Of a stretch of DNA of 54,726 nucleotides, positions 8,993-16,055 are shown one piece after another. A program made the translations under genes and the position numbers. Below the pieces are notes generated by a model that was given only the letters and a program-made list of their open reading frames with translations, was not told the DNA's origin and made no database searches. Position 1 is the stretch's first letter; each line of letters opens with the position of its first letter. The stretch comes from an uncultured Faecalibacterium sp. (GTDB taxonomy: Bacteria; Bacillota; Clostridia; Oscillospirales; Ruminococcaceae), in contig CAKTFS010000011.1 in assembly GCA_934561115.1 (NCBI GenBank), forward strand, positions 1 through 54,726. The letters are read 5' to 3'.

Positions 8993-9001
8993 TGGTATAA
9001 T
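8993..9001 (+). promoter_or_regulatory. Extended -10 promoter for the degenerate GGDEF gene
   Basis: TG-G-TATAAT, a perfect extended -10 element, lies about 85 bases upstream of the chosen start. It makes the first in-frame TTG at 9021 unlikely as a start because no ribosome-binding site fits between them. Confidence 0.6.
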
Positions 9002-9086
9002 AGCCGTAAGTTCCCGGATTTTGCGGGAAAATTGGAATTTCGCCCGTCGGAAGCGGCGGCGCGTACGGATGATGGGGAAATTACAG

Positions 9087-9875
9087 ATGGACAGAGAATG
9101 GACAGAGCAGGATCTGCGCACCTTTGCCGAGGGCGCACAGACTGCGTTTGAAACGGTATTGCTGGACGAGTTACCACAGGACACCGGCTGGCAGGACGAG
9201 GGCCTGCAGGTAAACTACACCCTGTGCAACGGCCGGGTAAGCTGCGTGCTGCACCGCACGGTACGGGCAGACGGCAAGCTGTGGCGGGTCACCATGTCCG
9301 CCCCGCTGGCAGGCAACCTACTGCCGGAAGAGCGGATGAGCGCCCGCGAGCGGGAGCTGTGCCGCGAGGACCTGAACCACGATTTTCTTTCCGGCGTGTA
9401 CAACCGCCGCTATCTGGAGACCGTGATCGCCGCCGAGCTGGACCGCTGGGCACAGCAGGGGCGCAAGGCCGCTGTGGCGCTGATATCGCTGGATAACGGC
9501 GCACAGCTGCGGGACACCTACGGTCAGCCGGTGATGGATCAGCTGATCTGCTTTGTGGCAAACCAGTGGAAAAAGTATTTCGATATCCCGGGCAGTCAGA
9601 TCGTCTGCCGCCTGACCGGCACCACCTTTGTGGTAGGTTGTCTGGACATGGACGGCGGGCAGCTGGCACAGCAGATGCGGGATATCTACGCCGGAATGCC
9701 CCACGAGTGCGTCACCTCCATGGGGATGATGAAGCGGGTGCCTTTCACCCTGAGCGTCGCGGTGGCAGGGCTGGACGAGCTGGACAGCACTACCAACTGC
9801 TGGCAGCGCCTGTATGCCATCTGTGACGAGCGGCTGCGCGGCATCCAGATCTCCGGCGGCAATAAGATCTGCTGA
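9087..9875 (+). CDS. Degenerate GGDEF-domain protein
   Basis: A 262-residue protein. The first 90 residues look like a small sensor-type domain (NYTLCNGRVSCVLHRTV). This is followed by DFLSGVYNRRYLE, the usual start of a GGDEF domain. The catalytic signature itself is replaced by GTTF in CRLTGTTFVV, so diguanylate cyclase activity is unlikely; it may bind nucleotide or act as a scaffold. The ATG at 9087 has GGGGA 8 bases upstream. ATGs at 9069 and 9072 are alternatives without a good site. It follows malQ but has its own promoter. The other cyclic-di-GMP gene of the window is at 815-3481. Confidence 0.72.
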   Translation: MDREWTEQDLRTFAEGAQTAFETVLLDELPQDTGWQDEGLQVNYTLCNGRVSCVLHRTVRADGKLWRVTMSAPLAGNLLPEERMSARERELCREDLNHDFLSGVYNRRYLETVIAAELDRWAQQGRKAAVALISLDNGAQLRDTYGQPVMDQLICFVANQWKKYFDIPGSQIVCRLTGTTFVVGCLDMDGGQLAQQMRDIYAGMPHECVTSMGMMKRVPFTLSVAVAGLDELDSTTNCWQRLYAICDERLRGIQISGGNKIC

Positions 9876-9960
9876 GCATGCAGTGCGCCGGCGGAGGACG
9901 GAAACTCCCCCTGCAGGCTGTATCCGCCTTGCACCCTCACCAACAAAAAATATGCATCGT

Positions 9961-10000
9961 AACGCTGAGCATCTGCGAAAAGCAGGCGCTCAGCGTTTTT
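9961..10000 (+). terminator. Terminator after the degenerate GGDEF gene
   Basis: AACGCTGAGC pairs with GCTCAGCGTT (with CTGC/GCAG extending the stem around a GAAAA-type loop) and is followed by TTTTGCGTTTT. Confidence 0.85.
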
Positions 10001-10043
10001 GCGTTTTCGGTTCCGAAAAGGCACACCCTTTTTGCGTAAAAAA

Positions 10044-10078
10044 GAGACAGGCACCCCACTCCCGGGGAAACCTGTCTC
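10044..10078 (-). terminator. Terminator for the LysR-phosphatase gene
   Basis: The minus-strand stem GAGACAGG/CCTGTCTC encloses a secondary CCCCGGGAGTGGGG hairpin and is followed by a T-run (A-run at 10038-10043 on the plus strand). Confidence 0.8.
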
Positions 10079-10133
10079 GTCTTTTGGTTTTGGGCTGTTT
10101 TGCAGCAGCCTTTTATTACAGGGGCAGTCCGGC

Positions 10134-11891
10134 TCATTCCAGATACATCCGCCGCAGCCGCATCAGGCGGGCGGGGGTCAGGCCGTATTCGGCCTCCAGA
10201 TAGCTTTCGGCACTGCCGTAGTCCTGCCGGATGGTGCGCAGCACAAAGGGCGCAGCCTCCGGGTCTACCCCGGCGGCGGTCTGCCAGCGCATTTTTTGCG
10301 CCGGGTCGGCGGCGATCTCCGCCGCATGGTCAGCCATGGCCTTTTCGATCTCGGCGGCGCGACAGAGGTTGGTGCGGGCATAGTCCGCGCAGATAGTCTC
10401 GTCCGAAGCACCCAGTGCCAGCAGGATCAGCATAGCGGCTACGCCAGTGCGGTCCTTGCCCGATGTGCAGTGGAACAGGATGGGCGTCTCGCCGGCTTCC
10501 AGCGCCCGGAACAGCTCTTTGAACGCCTTGTTGCCGGTGAGCATCTGCCGGTACATCAGCTGGGAGAGGTTCGTCCCGGCGGGGACGCTCTGCACCAGCC
10601 GCTGGATGTCGTTGGGCGAAAAATCGATCTCCTGCCCGGCGGCATCCCGCAGGCCGCAGATCTGCACCAGCCGTGCGCCGTCCGGCACATAGTCCGGCAG
10701 CTTTGCGGCCTCTGCGCCGCTGCGCAGGTCAAGGATGAGCCGCAGCCCCAGCCCGTCCAGCCGTGCGCGGTCGGCCTCGGCAGTCAGCAGTCCGGTGGGG
10801 AAGCCGCGGTAGATCTGCCCCCACTTTACGGTCTTGCCCTCGTCGGCATGGTAGCCGCCCAGTTCCCGGAAGTTGTTGCCGCCCGCAAAGGGCAGCTGGG
10901 TGCCCGGGGCGGGATGCTCCGGGGCAGACTTTGCGGCGGCGCTGGAAAGCACCGGCGCGGTGTAGAAGGGCTTTGCCGGCCGTCCCCGGCGGGGCGGCAG
11001 GCTGGCGGTGCTGCCCAGAACCTCTAACAGGTAGCTGCGCAGCAGGTCGATGTAGGCAGAGCTGGTGTCCCGCCGCTGCACCAGCGAGACGCACAGCGGG
11101 GGCATATCCTCCAGCAGCACGTCCCGCACCCGGTCCAGCTCCCGGCGGGCGCCGGGCTCGTAGCGGGTCAGGCAGGTGCACAGTTGCTCCTGCACCAGAT
11201 AGTAGGCCTGATAAAAGCTGGGGCCGATCTCGGCGTTGGGCGCAAAGCCCGCCCGGGCGCAAGCCGCCCACAGCGGGCTGAACAGATCCTGCCGCTGGCT
11301 GGGCAGCAGCACCCGCTGCCCGCGCAGTTCTGCCAGCGGGATGCGCTCTTTTTCCCAGAAGGGATGTCCCCGGGGCACCAGCAGGCAGGCAGGGTCTGCC
11401 CGCAGGGTGGTGCGCGCCAGCACCGGCGCGGCGCAGCCAAGGTCAATGACCAGGCCTGCGTCCAGCTCGCCCTGCTCCACCCCATCGGCCACAGCGTCGT
11501 TGTCCAGCAGACGGAACCGCATCTCCACATGGGGGTACTGCTGCCGGAACTTGTCCAGCTGGGTCTCCAGCCCGGGCAGATAGTCCGGTACCAGCGCCAC
11601 GCTGATGCCGATGCGCACCGGCTGGGCAGACTGGATCTCTGCCCGCAGGGCGGCCTGCATCTGCTGGAACTGCTCCACCACCGGGGCGGCGTGGCGCTGC
11701 AGGCTCATGCCCCGGTCGGTGAGCGCCAGCTTGTGGTGGGCGCTGATGAACAGCGGCCCGCACATTTCGGCTTCCAGCGCAGAGATGCTCTGACGCAGCG
11801 CCTGCCGCGACAGGAACAGCCGCTGTGCGGCGCGGGTATAATTCATTTCTTCGCACAGGGTCAAAAAGTAGTGCAGCTGGCGGATATCCAT
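10134..11891 (-). CDS. LysR-type regulator fused to a tyrosine phosphatase domain
   Basis: A 585-residue fusion. Residues 1-60 are a LysR winged helix-turn-helix (MDIRQLHYFLTLCEEMNYTRAAQRL). Residues about 90-295 resemble the LysR ligand-binding domain (VRIGISVALVPDYLPGL). After a Pro/Arg-rich linker, residues about 333-585 form a Y_phosphatase3-like domain, with the start signature NNFRELGGY and the active-site loop HCTSGKDRTG at 474-483 (Cys475 nucleophile, Arg481). This loop type, with Lys-Asp after Gly, is known from dual-specificity or phosphoinositide-active enzymes such as Listeria LipA and mycobacterial MptpB. The start is the ATG at 11891 with GGGAGGAG upstream. No stop or frame change separates the halves, so the fusion is genuine in this sequence. 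Target genes are unknown. Confidence 0.88.
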   Translation of the reverse strand: MDIRQLHYFLTLCEEMNYTRAAQRLFLSRQALRQSISALEAEMCGPLFISAHHKLALTDRGMSLQRHAAPVVEQFQQMQAALRAEIQSAQPVRIGISVALVPDYLPGLETQLDKFRQQYPHVEMRFRLLDNDAVADGVEQGELDAGLVIDLGCAAPVLARTTLRADPACLLVPRGHPFWEKERIPLAELRGQRVLLPSQRQDLFSPLWAACARAGFAPNAEIGPSFYQAYYLVQEQLCTCLTRYEPGARRELDRVRDVLLEDMPPLCVSLVQRRDTSSAYIDLLRSYLLEVLGSTASLPPRRGRPAKPFYTAPVLSSAAAKSAPEHPAPGTQLPFAGGNNFRELGGYHADEGKTVKWGQIYRGFPTGLLTAEADRARLDGLGLRLILDLRSGAEAAKLPDYVPDGARLVQICGLRDAAGQEIDFSPNDIQRLVQSVPAGTNLSQLMYRQMLTGNKAFKELFRALEAGETPILFHCTSGKDRTGVAAMLILLALGASDETICADYARTNLCRAAEIEKAMADHAAEIAADPAQKMRWQTAAGVDPEAAPFVLRTIRQDYGSAESYLEAEYGLTPARLMRLRRMYLE

Positions 11892-11975
11892 GGTCTCCTC
11901 CCGGGAAAGTTTGTTCTTGGAAAAGAATACCGCTTTTTCGGCGGAATGTAAAGAGAAGGGCAGCAAAAAGGGTTC

Positions 11976-12157
11976 AACCCTCTCAGTCTGCTCCCGATGG
12001 TCGCAGCCAGCTCCCCCGAAGGGGGAGCTTTATTAGCGCTGACCGGCGGATGCAAAAAGCTTCCCCTGAGAGGAAAGACTTCCCCCGGTCGGGGGAAGAT
12101 GTCGCGCAGCGACAAAAGGGGGAATCTGGCACGCCGCCAGGCGTGACTGAGAGGGTT
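11976..12157. repeat. MITE-like repeat with AACCCTCTCAGTC ends
   Basis: It has perfect 13-bp terminal inverted repeats, AACCCTCTCAGTC (11976-11988) and GACTGAGAGGGTT (12145-12157). Internal palindromes are AGCTCCCCC/GGGGGAGCT and CTTCCCCC/GGGGGAAG. It lies between the divergent-end LysR fusion and the end of nagB. The right half is nearly identical to 637-735. Confidence 0.85.
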
Positions 12158-12175
12158 CAGCCCCCGCAAAAAGGA

Positions 12176-12205
12176 GCACCGGAACGCCCGCAGGTGTTCC
12201 GGTGC
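12176..12205 (-). terminator. Terminator for nagB
   Basis: GCACCGGAAC (12176-12185) pairs with GTTCCGGTGC (12196-12205); on the minus strand it is followed by TCCTTTTTG. Confidence 0.8.
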
Positions 12206-12228
12206 TTCGAGATTTAAATAAGGGATGA

Positions 12229-12957
12229 TCAGATCAGGCTCAGAGCCTCTTCATCGCCCACCAGAATGAAGTCCGGGTGCAGCTGCAGGATGCTTGCGGG
12301 CACCTCGGGGGTGACGGGGCCGAAGAAGGCCTTCTTGACGATCTCGGCCTTGCCTGCGCCGTTGACCACCATCAGCACCTTGCGTGCCTGCATGATGGTG
12401 CGGATGCCCATGGTGTAGGCCTGCTTGGGCACCAGATCCACATTGCCGTCAAAGAAGCGCTTGTTGGCTTCGATGGTCTCCTGGGTCAGATCCACGCAGT
12501 GGGTGCCCAGATCAAAGGCATCGTGGGGCTCGTTGAAGCCGATGTGGCCGTCATGGCCGATGCCCAGCAGCTGCAGATCCACGCCGCCCACGCTGCGGAT
12601 GACCTCGTCGTAGCGCTTGCACTCAGCCTCGGCGTCCAGATTGGTGCCGTCCGGCAGGTTGATGTGGGCGGGGTCGATGTTCACATGGTCGAACAGGTTG
12701 CGGTGCATAAAGCTCCAGTAGCTTTCCGGGTGATCCTTGGGCAGGCCACGGTACTCGTCCAGATTGACGGAGGTGACCTCAGAAAAATCCAGATCTCCCT
12801 CGTTGTAGCGCTCCACCAGCTTCTCATAAGTGCCAACGGGGGTGCCGCCGGTAGCCAGACCCAGCACGCAGTCGGGCTTCATGATGACCTGCGCAGAAAT
12901 GATGTTTGCCGCCTTGCGGGACATATCGGCGTAGTCCTTTGTACGAATGATCTTCAC
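12229..12957 (-). CDS. nagB: Glucosamine-6-phosphate deaminase
   Basis: A 242-residue enzyme converting glucosamine-6-phosphate to fructose-6-phosphate and ammonia in amino-sugar catabolism. The phosphate loop is GLATGGTPVGTYEKL and the active-site segment is LGIGHDGHIGFNEP. The protein is the short (Bacillus-like) form. The start is taken as the GTG at 12957 because GAGAGG lies 9 bases upstream and the protein then begins MKIIRTKDYADMS like its relatives. An ATG 8 codons earlier (12981) has no clear site. nagA is not adjacent. Confidence 0.94.
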   Translation of the reverse strand: MKIIRTKDYADMSRKAANIISAQVIMKPDCVLGLATGGTPVGTYEKLVERYNEGDLDFSEVTSVNLDEYRGLPKDHPESYWSFMHRNLFDHVNIDPAHINLPDGTNLDAEAECKRYDEVIRSVGGVDLQLLGIGHDGHIGFNEPHDAFDLGTHCVDLTQETIEANKRFFDGNVDLVPKQAYTMGIRTIMQARKVLMVVNGAGKAEIVKKAFFGPVTPEVPASILQLHPDFILVGDEEALSLI

Positions 12958-13159
12958 GATAAACGACCTCTCATTCTTCATTTACTCTTTGTGGGCGGTG
13001 CACAGCGGCACACACCCGCATCTGGTTCAAGTTTATCACATTTGCCGACAGAAAGCCACAAAACGGCACAATTTTTCCGGTTTTCCGTTTCTTTTGGAAA
13101 AAGTGCCTTAAAATCCGGGCGCAGTACCGTTCTTTTGCACAAAGGGTGCGCGCAGGGGG

Positions 13160-13696
13160 TCAGTCCGCAAACCCGGCCTTCTGCAGGGCGGTGAGCAGCA
13201 GCGGGATGAGCACCAGCTGCGCCACGATGCCCGGCACGGCGGTGAACAGTGCCCCGGACAAAAAGGCGCTGAAGGGGAAGCTGCCGCCGGTCAGCCCGGC
13301 CAGCACAAAGCGCACGATGCCCCATACGATGCGCCCGGACACCATGGCGGTCAGCAGCACGGCGTAGAGCGCGGGCAGGCTGTGCTTTACTTTGCGCCAC
13401 ACTAGGCCGGACACCAGCCCGTAGGTGGCCAGCTCAAAGGCCATGGAGATGGCTACCGGGAACATGGGCGGCATGCCGAACAGCACCGAGCGCAGCAGCG
13501 GGGCGGCGAAGCCCACAGCCAGCCCCCACGGGCCGCCCAGCACAAAGCCGCACAGCAGCACCGGGAAGTGCATCGGGCAGAGCATATTGCCCACCTTGGG
13601 CACCTGACCGGTGAGCAGGGGCAGCACAAAGGCCAGCGCTAAAAACAGGGCGGCCAGCACCAGCTGCCGCACGGAGGGAGTGTTTTTGGTTTTCAT
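13160..13696 (-). CDS. ECF transporter S component (substrate-binding membrane subunit)
   Basis: A 178-residue protein with about six hydrophobic segments, matching the ECF-type S-component family that captures vitamins or precursors and works with a shared EcfAA'T module encoded elsewhere. Signature-like stretches are VPKVGNMLCPMHFPVLLCG and APLLRSVLFGMPPMFPVAI. The ligand cannot be read from sequence. The start at 13696 has AAGGAGG at good spacing. The gene stands alone behind a long leader that contains a terminator hairpin (13736-13769), so its expression is probably controlled by premature termination. Confidence 0.85.
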   Translation of the reverse strand: MKTKNTPSVRQLVLAALFLALAFVLPLLTGQVPKVGNMLCPMHFPVLLCGFVLGGPWGLAVGFAAPLLRSVLFGMPPMFPVAISMAFELATYGLVSGLVWRKVKHSLPALYAVLLTAMVSGRIVWGIVRFVLAGLTGGSFPFSAFLSGALFTAVPGIVAQLVLIPLLLTALQKAGFAD

Positions 13697-13861
13697 AAGG
13701 GTTCCTCCTTTTTTCAGCCGCAAAATATAAAAAGAGGCCTGCCCCGGCATTCCATGCCAAAGGCAGACCCCTTCGTGGCGTCTGTTTCAAAAAAAAATAT
13801 TGCTTGCTGGGGAAGCGGCAGGCTGCTGCCCGCCCGTGCCCGGCTTCCTGCCGGACCGATG
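13697..13861 (-). promoter_or_regulatory. Attenuator/riboswitch-like leader of the ECF S-component gene
   Basis: The transcript from the promoter at 13868-13896 would have a leader of about 165 bases. It folds into small hairpins (CGGC-AGGAA-GCCG; GGCAG-CAGC-CTGCC). These are followed by a nested terminator hairpin at 13736-13769 (GGTCTGCC/GGCAGGCC outer, GGCAT/ATGCC inner) with a T-run, just 30 bases before the ribosome-binding site. I could not match the aptamer region to TPP, FMN, THF, cobalamin or preQ1 consensus sequences. Confidence 0.6.
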
Positions 13862-13867
13862 GTCAAA

Positions 13868-13896
13868 AGTATAACAAACCATTTTGCCCCTGTCAA
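13868..13896 (-). promoter_or_regulatory. Near-consensus sigma-A promoter for the ECF S component
   Basis: On the minus strand, TTGACA (13896-13891), a 17-base spacer and TATACT (13873-13868). This fixes the length of the leader. Confidence 0.85.
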
Positions 13897-13982
13897 GCGG
13901 GGCGGGATGTCTGCAAAATAGACAAAAATCGGTCTTTTCGCAAAAAAATTTCCCCGGGGCTGTACATTTTGCTGGAAGAAGC

Positions 13983-14011
13983 TTGACCTTTTTGCGCAGA
14001 ATGGATAATAT
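13983..14011 (+). promoter_or_regulatory. Sigma-A promoter for the transketolase genes
   Basis: TTGACC (13983-13988), a 17-base spacer and TAATAT (14006-14011), about 100 bases before the first gene. Confidence 0.75.
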
Positions 14012-14111
14012 AAAATTGAAAAAAAGCGCGCTGCGGCAGTCTGGCTGCCGGGGCGCTGACGAGAGGCTTTTTTGAGCGCATGAATTCTGAGGTTCATACG
14101 GGAGGACCATC

Positions 14112-14963
14112 ATGACAAATGCTGAAAAACTTACCCTGAAAAAGCACGCCTGCCACATCCGCATGGGCGTGATCGAAGGGACCCACAGTGCAGGCTGTGG
14201 TCATCCGGGCGGCAGTCTGAGCATCGCAGACGTGCTGTCTTATCTGTACTTTAAGGAACTGAACATCGACCCTGCCCAGCCCAAGATGGCGAACCGCGAC
14301 CGTCTGGTGCTGTCCAAGGGTCATGCCGCCCCGGCGCTGTACGCAGCGCTGGCAGAGCGGGGCTTCTTCCCGGTGGAAGAGCTCAAGACCCTGCGCAAGA
14401 TCGGCAGCCGCCTGCAGGGCCACCCCAACATGAACAGCGTGCCCGGCGTGGATATGTCCACCGGCAGTCTGGGTCAGGGCATCTCTGCCGCCTGCGGCAT
14501 GGCGCTGGGCGCAAAGCACGCCGGCTCTGCCGTGAACGTTTACGCCATTCTGGGCGACGGCGAGGTGGAAGAGGGCGAATGCTGGGAGGCCTTTATGTTT
14601 GCCGCCCACTACGGCCTTGCCAACCTGTGCGTGATGCTGGACCGCAACCATCTGCAGATCGACGGCACCACCGAAACGGTCATGAACAGCGCCCCGCTGG
14701 AAGACAAGCTCCGCGCCTTCAACTTCAACGTGGTCACCATCAACGGCCACGACTTTGACCAGATCGAGAGCGCCGTGCAGGCTTTCCACGCCGAGACCGA
14801 AAAGCCCACCTGCATCATTCTGGATACGGTTAAGGGCACCGGCGTTTCCTATATGACCAATTCCGTTGCATGGCACGGCAAGGGCCCCAATGACGAAGAG
14901 TATCAGGTGGCCATGAACGAGCTGAACGCCGCCTATGCCGCGCTGGAACAGGAGGAGAACTGA
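14112..14963 (+). CDS. Transketolase, N-terminal (ThDP-binding) subunit
   Basis: A 283-residue N-terminal half of a split transketolase, which moves two-carbon units between sugar phosphates in the non-oxidative pentose phosphate pathway. The ThDP/Mg segment is GDGEVEEGECWEA, with an Asn in LDRNHLQIDG. SAGCGHPGGSLSIADVL and SKGHAAPALYA are family hallmarks. GGGAGG precedes the ATG. The stop is one base before the start of the C-terminal subunit gene. Such two-gene transketolases are common in Clostridia and archaea, so this is not a broken gene. Confidence 0.94.
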   Translation: MTNAEKLTLKKHACHIRMGVIEGTHSAGCGHPGGSLSIADVLSYLYFKELNIDPAQPKMANRDRLVLSKGHAAPALYAALAERGFFPVEELKTLRKIGSRLQGHPNMNSVPGVDMSTGSLGQGISAACGMALGAKHAGSAVNVYAILGDGEVEEGECWEAFMFAAHYGLANLCVMLDRNHLQIDGTTETVMNSAPLEDKLRAFNFNVVTINGHDFDQIESAVQAFHAETEKPTCIILDTVKGTGVSYMTNSVAWHGKGPNDEEYQVAMNELNAAYAALEQEEN

Positions 14964-14964
14964 G

Positions 14965-15912
14965 ATGGCAGACGTGAAAAAGATCGCGACCCGCGACAGC
15001 TACGGCAACACCCTGAAGGAGCTGGCAGCGGAAGGCCACGATGATCTGGTGGTGCTGGACGCTGATCTGGCCGCCGCTACCAAGACCGGCATGTTCCAGA
15101 AGGCATATCCGGACCGTCACTTTGACTGCGGCATCGCCGAGGGCAACATGGTAGGCGTGGCCGCAGGTCTGGCCGCCATGGGCTATGTACCCTTTGTTTC
15201 CAGCTTTGCCATGTTCGCAGCCGGCCGCGCCTTCGAGCAGGTGCGCAACTCTGTGGGCTACCCCCACCTGAACGTGAAGATCGGCGCCACCCACGGCGGC
15301 ATCTCCGTGGGCGAGGACGGCGCTTCCCACCAGTGCTGCGAGGACTTTGCCCTGATGCGCAGCATCCCCGGCATGACCGTCATCTGCCCCGCCGACGATA
15401 TCGAGGCGCGCGCCGCCGTGCGCGCCGCCTACGCCATGGAAGGCCCCGTCTACCTGCGCTTCGGCCGTCTGGCTGTACCGGTGTTCCACGATGAAGCCAA
15501 CTACCACTTTGAGCTGGGCAAGGGCGAGCAGCTGACCGAGGGCAGCGACATTGCCATCATCGCCACCGGCCTGATGGTCAACGAGGCACGCATGGCTGCC
15601 GAGCAGCTGGCTGCCGAGGGCATCCACGCCCGGGTCATCAACATCCACACCATCAAGCCCCTGGACGAGGAGATCGTCATCAAGGCTGCCAAGGAGTGCG
15701 GCAAGGTCATCACCGCTGAGGAGCACAACGTCATCGGCGGTCTGGGCGAGGCTGTCTGCGCCGTCCTGAGCGAGAAGCAGCCCACCCCCGTGCGCCGCGT
15801 AGGCGTGCAGGACGTGTTCGGCTGCTCCGGCCCCGCATGGGACCTGCTGAAGAAGTACGGTCTGGACGCTGCCACCATCTGCAAGACCGCCCACGAGATG
15901 CTGGGCAAGTAA
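14965..15912 (+). CDS. Transketolase, C-terminal subunit
   Basis: A 315-residue partner of the preceding gene. It holds the pyrimidine-binding domain, with DCGIAEGNMVGVAAGLAAMG carrying the ThDP-activating Glu, and the C-terminal domain (GKVITAEEHNVIGGLGEAV). The start is the ATG at 14965, with GGAGGAGAA inside the end of the upstream gene; only one base separates stop and start, so the subunits are translated together. A strong terminator follows at 15942. Confidence 0.94.
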   Translation: MADVKKIATRDSYGNTLKELAAEGHDDLVVLDADLAAATKTGMFQKAYPDRHFDCGIAEGNMVGVAAGLAAMGYVPFVSSFAMFAAGRAFEQVRNSVGYPHLNVKIGATHGGISVGEDGASHQCCEDFALMRSIPGMTVICPADDIEARAAVRAAYAMEGPVYLRFGRLAVPVFHDEANYHFELGKGEQLTEGSDIAIIATGLMVNEARMAAEQLAAEGIHARVINIHTIKPLDEEIVIKAAKECGKVITAEEHNVIGGLGEAVCAVLSEKQPTPVRRVGVQDVFGCSGPAWDLLKKYGLDAATICKTAHEMLGK

Positions 15913-15941
15913 GCGCTTTTTATAGCAGTACGATTTTTAAG

Positions 15942-15975
15942 GCCGCCGCACAATGCTTTGTGCGGCGGCTTTTTT
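15942..15975 (+). terminator. Terminator of the transketolase operon
   Basis: GCCGCCGCAC pairs with GTGCGGCGGC around an AATGCTTT loop and is followed by six T residues. Confidence 0.92.
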
Positions 15976-15987
15976 GTATCATGAAAA

Positions 15988-16013
15988 AGAGGCCACCGAT
16001 CCGGGTGACCTCT
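15988..16013 (-). terminator. Terminator of the ABC exporter/lipoprotein operon
   Basis: The minus-strand stem AGAGGTCACC/GGTGGCCTCT (one mismatch) is followed by TTTTC. It lies 43 bases past the lipoprotein stop. Confidence 0.75.
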
Positions 16014-16055
16014 GAAAAACATGATATGTCGTTTTTGCCGCGCAGACCCGGCCGC

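Noticed and set aside
11976..12157. Insertion sequence
   Set aside because: Terminal inverted repeats are present, but at 182 bp without a transposase it is only MITE-like; I kept it as a repeat.
14018..14111. Riboswitch in the transketolase leader
   Set aside because: There is a GGCAG/CTGCC hairpin and a T-run, but they are separated by about 15 bases and no aptamer-like conserved core is visible.
14112..15912. Transketolase broken by a frameshift
   Set aside because: Each half has its own start, ribosome-binding site and full domain; two-subunit transketolases are normal in this group.
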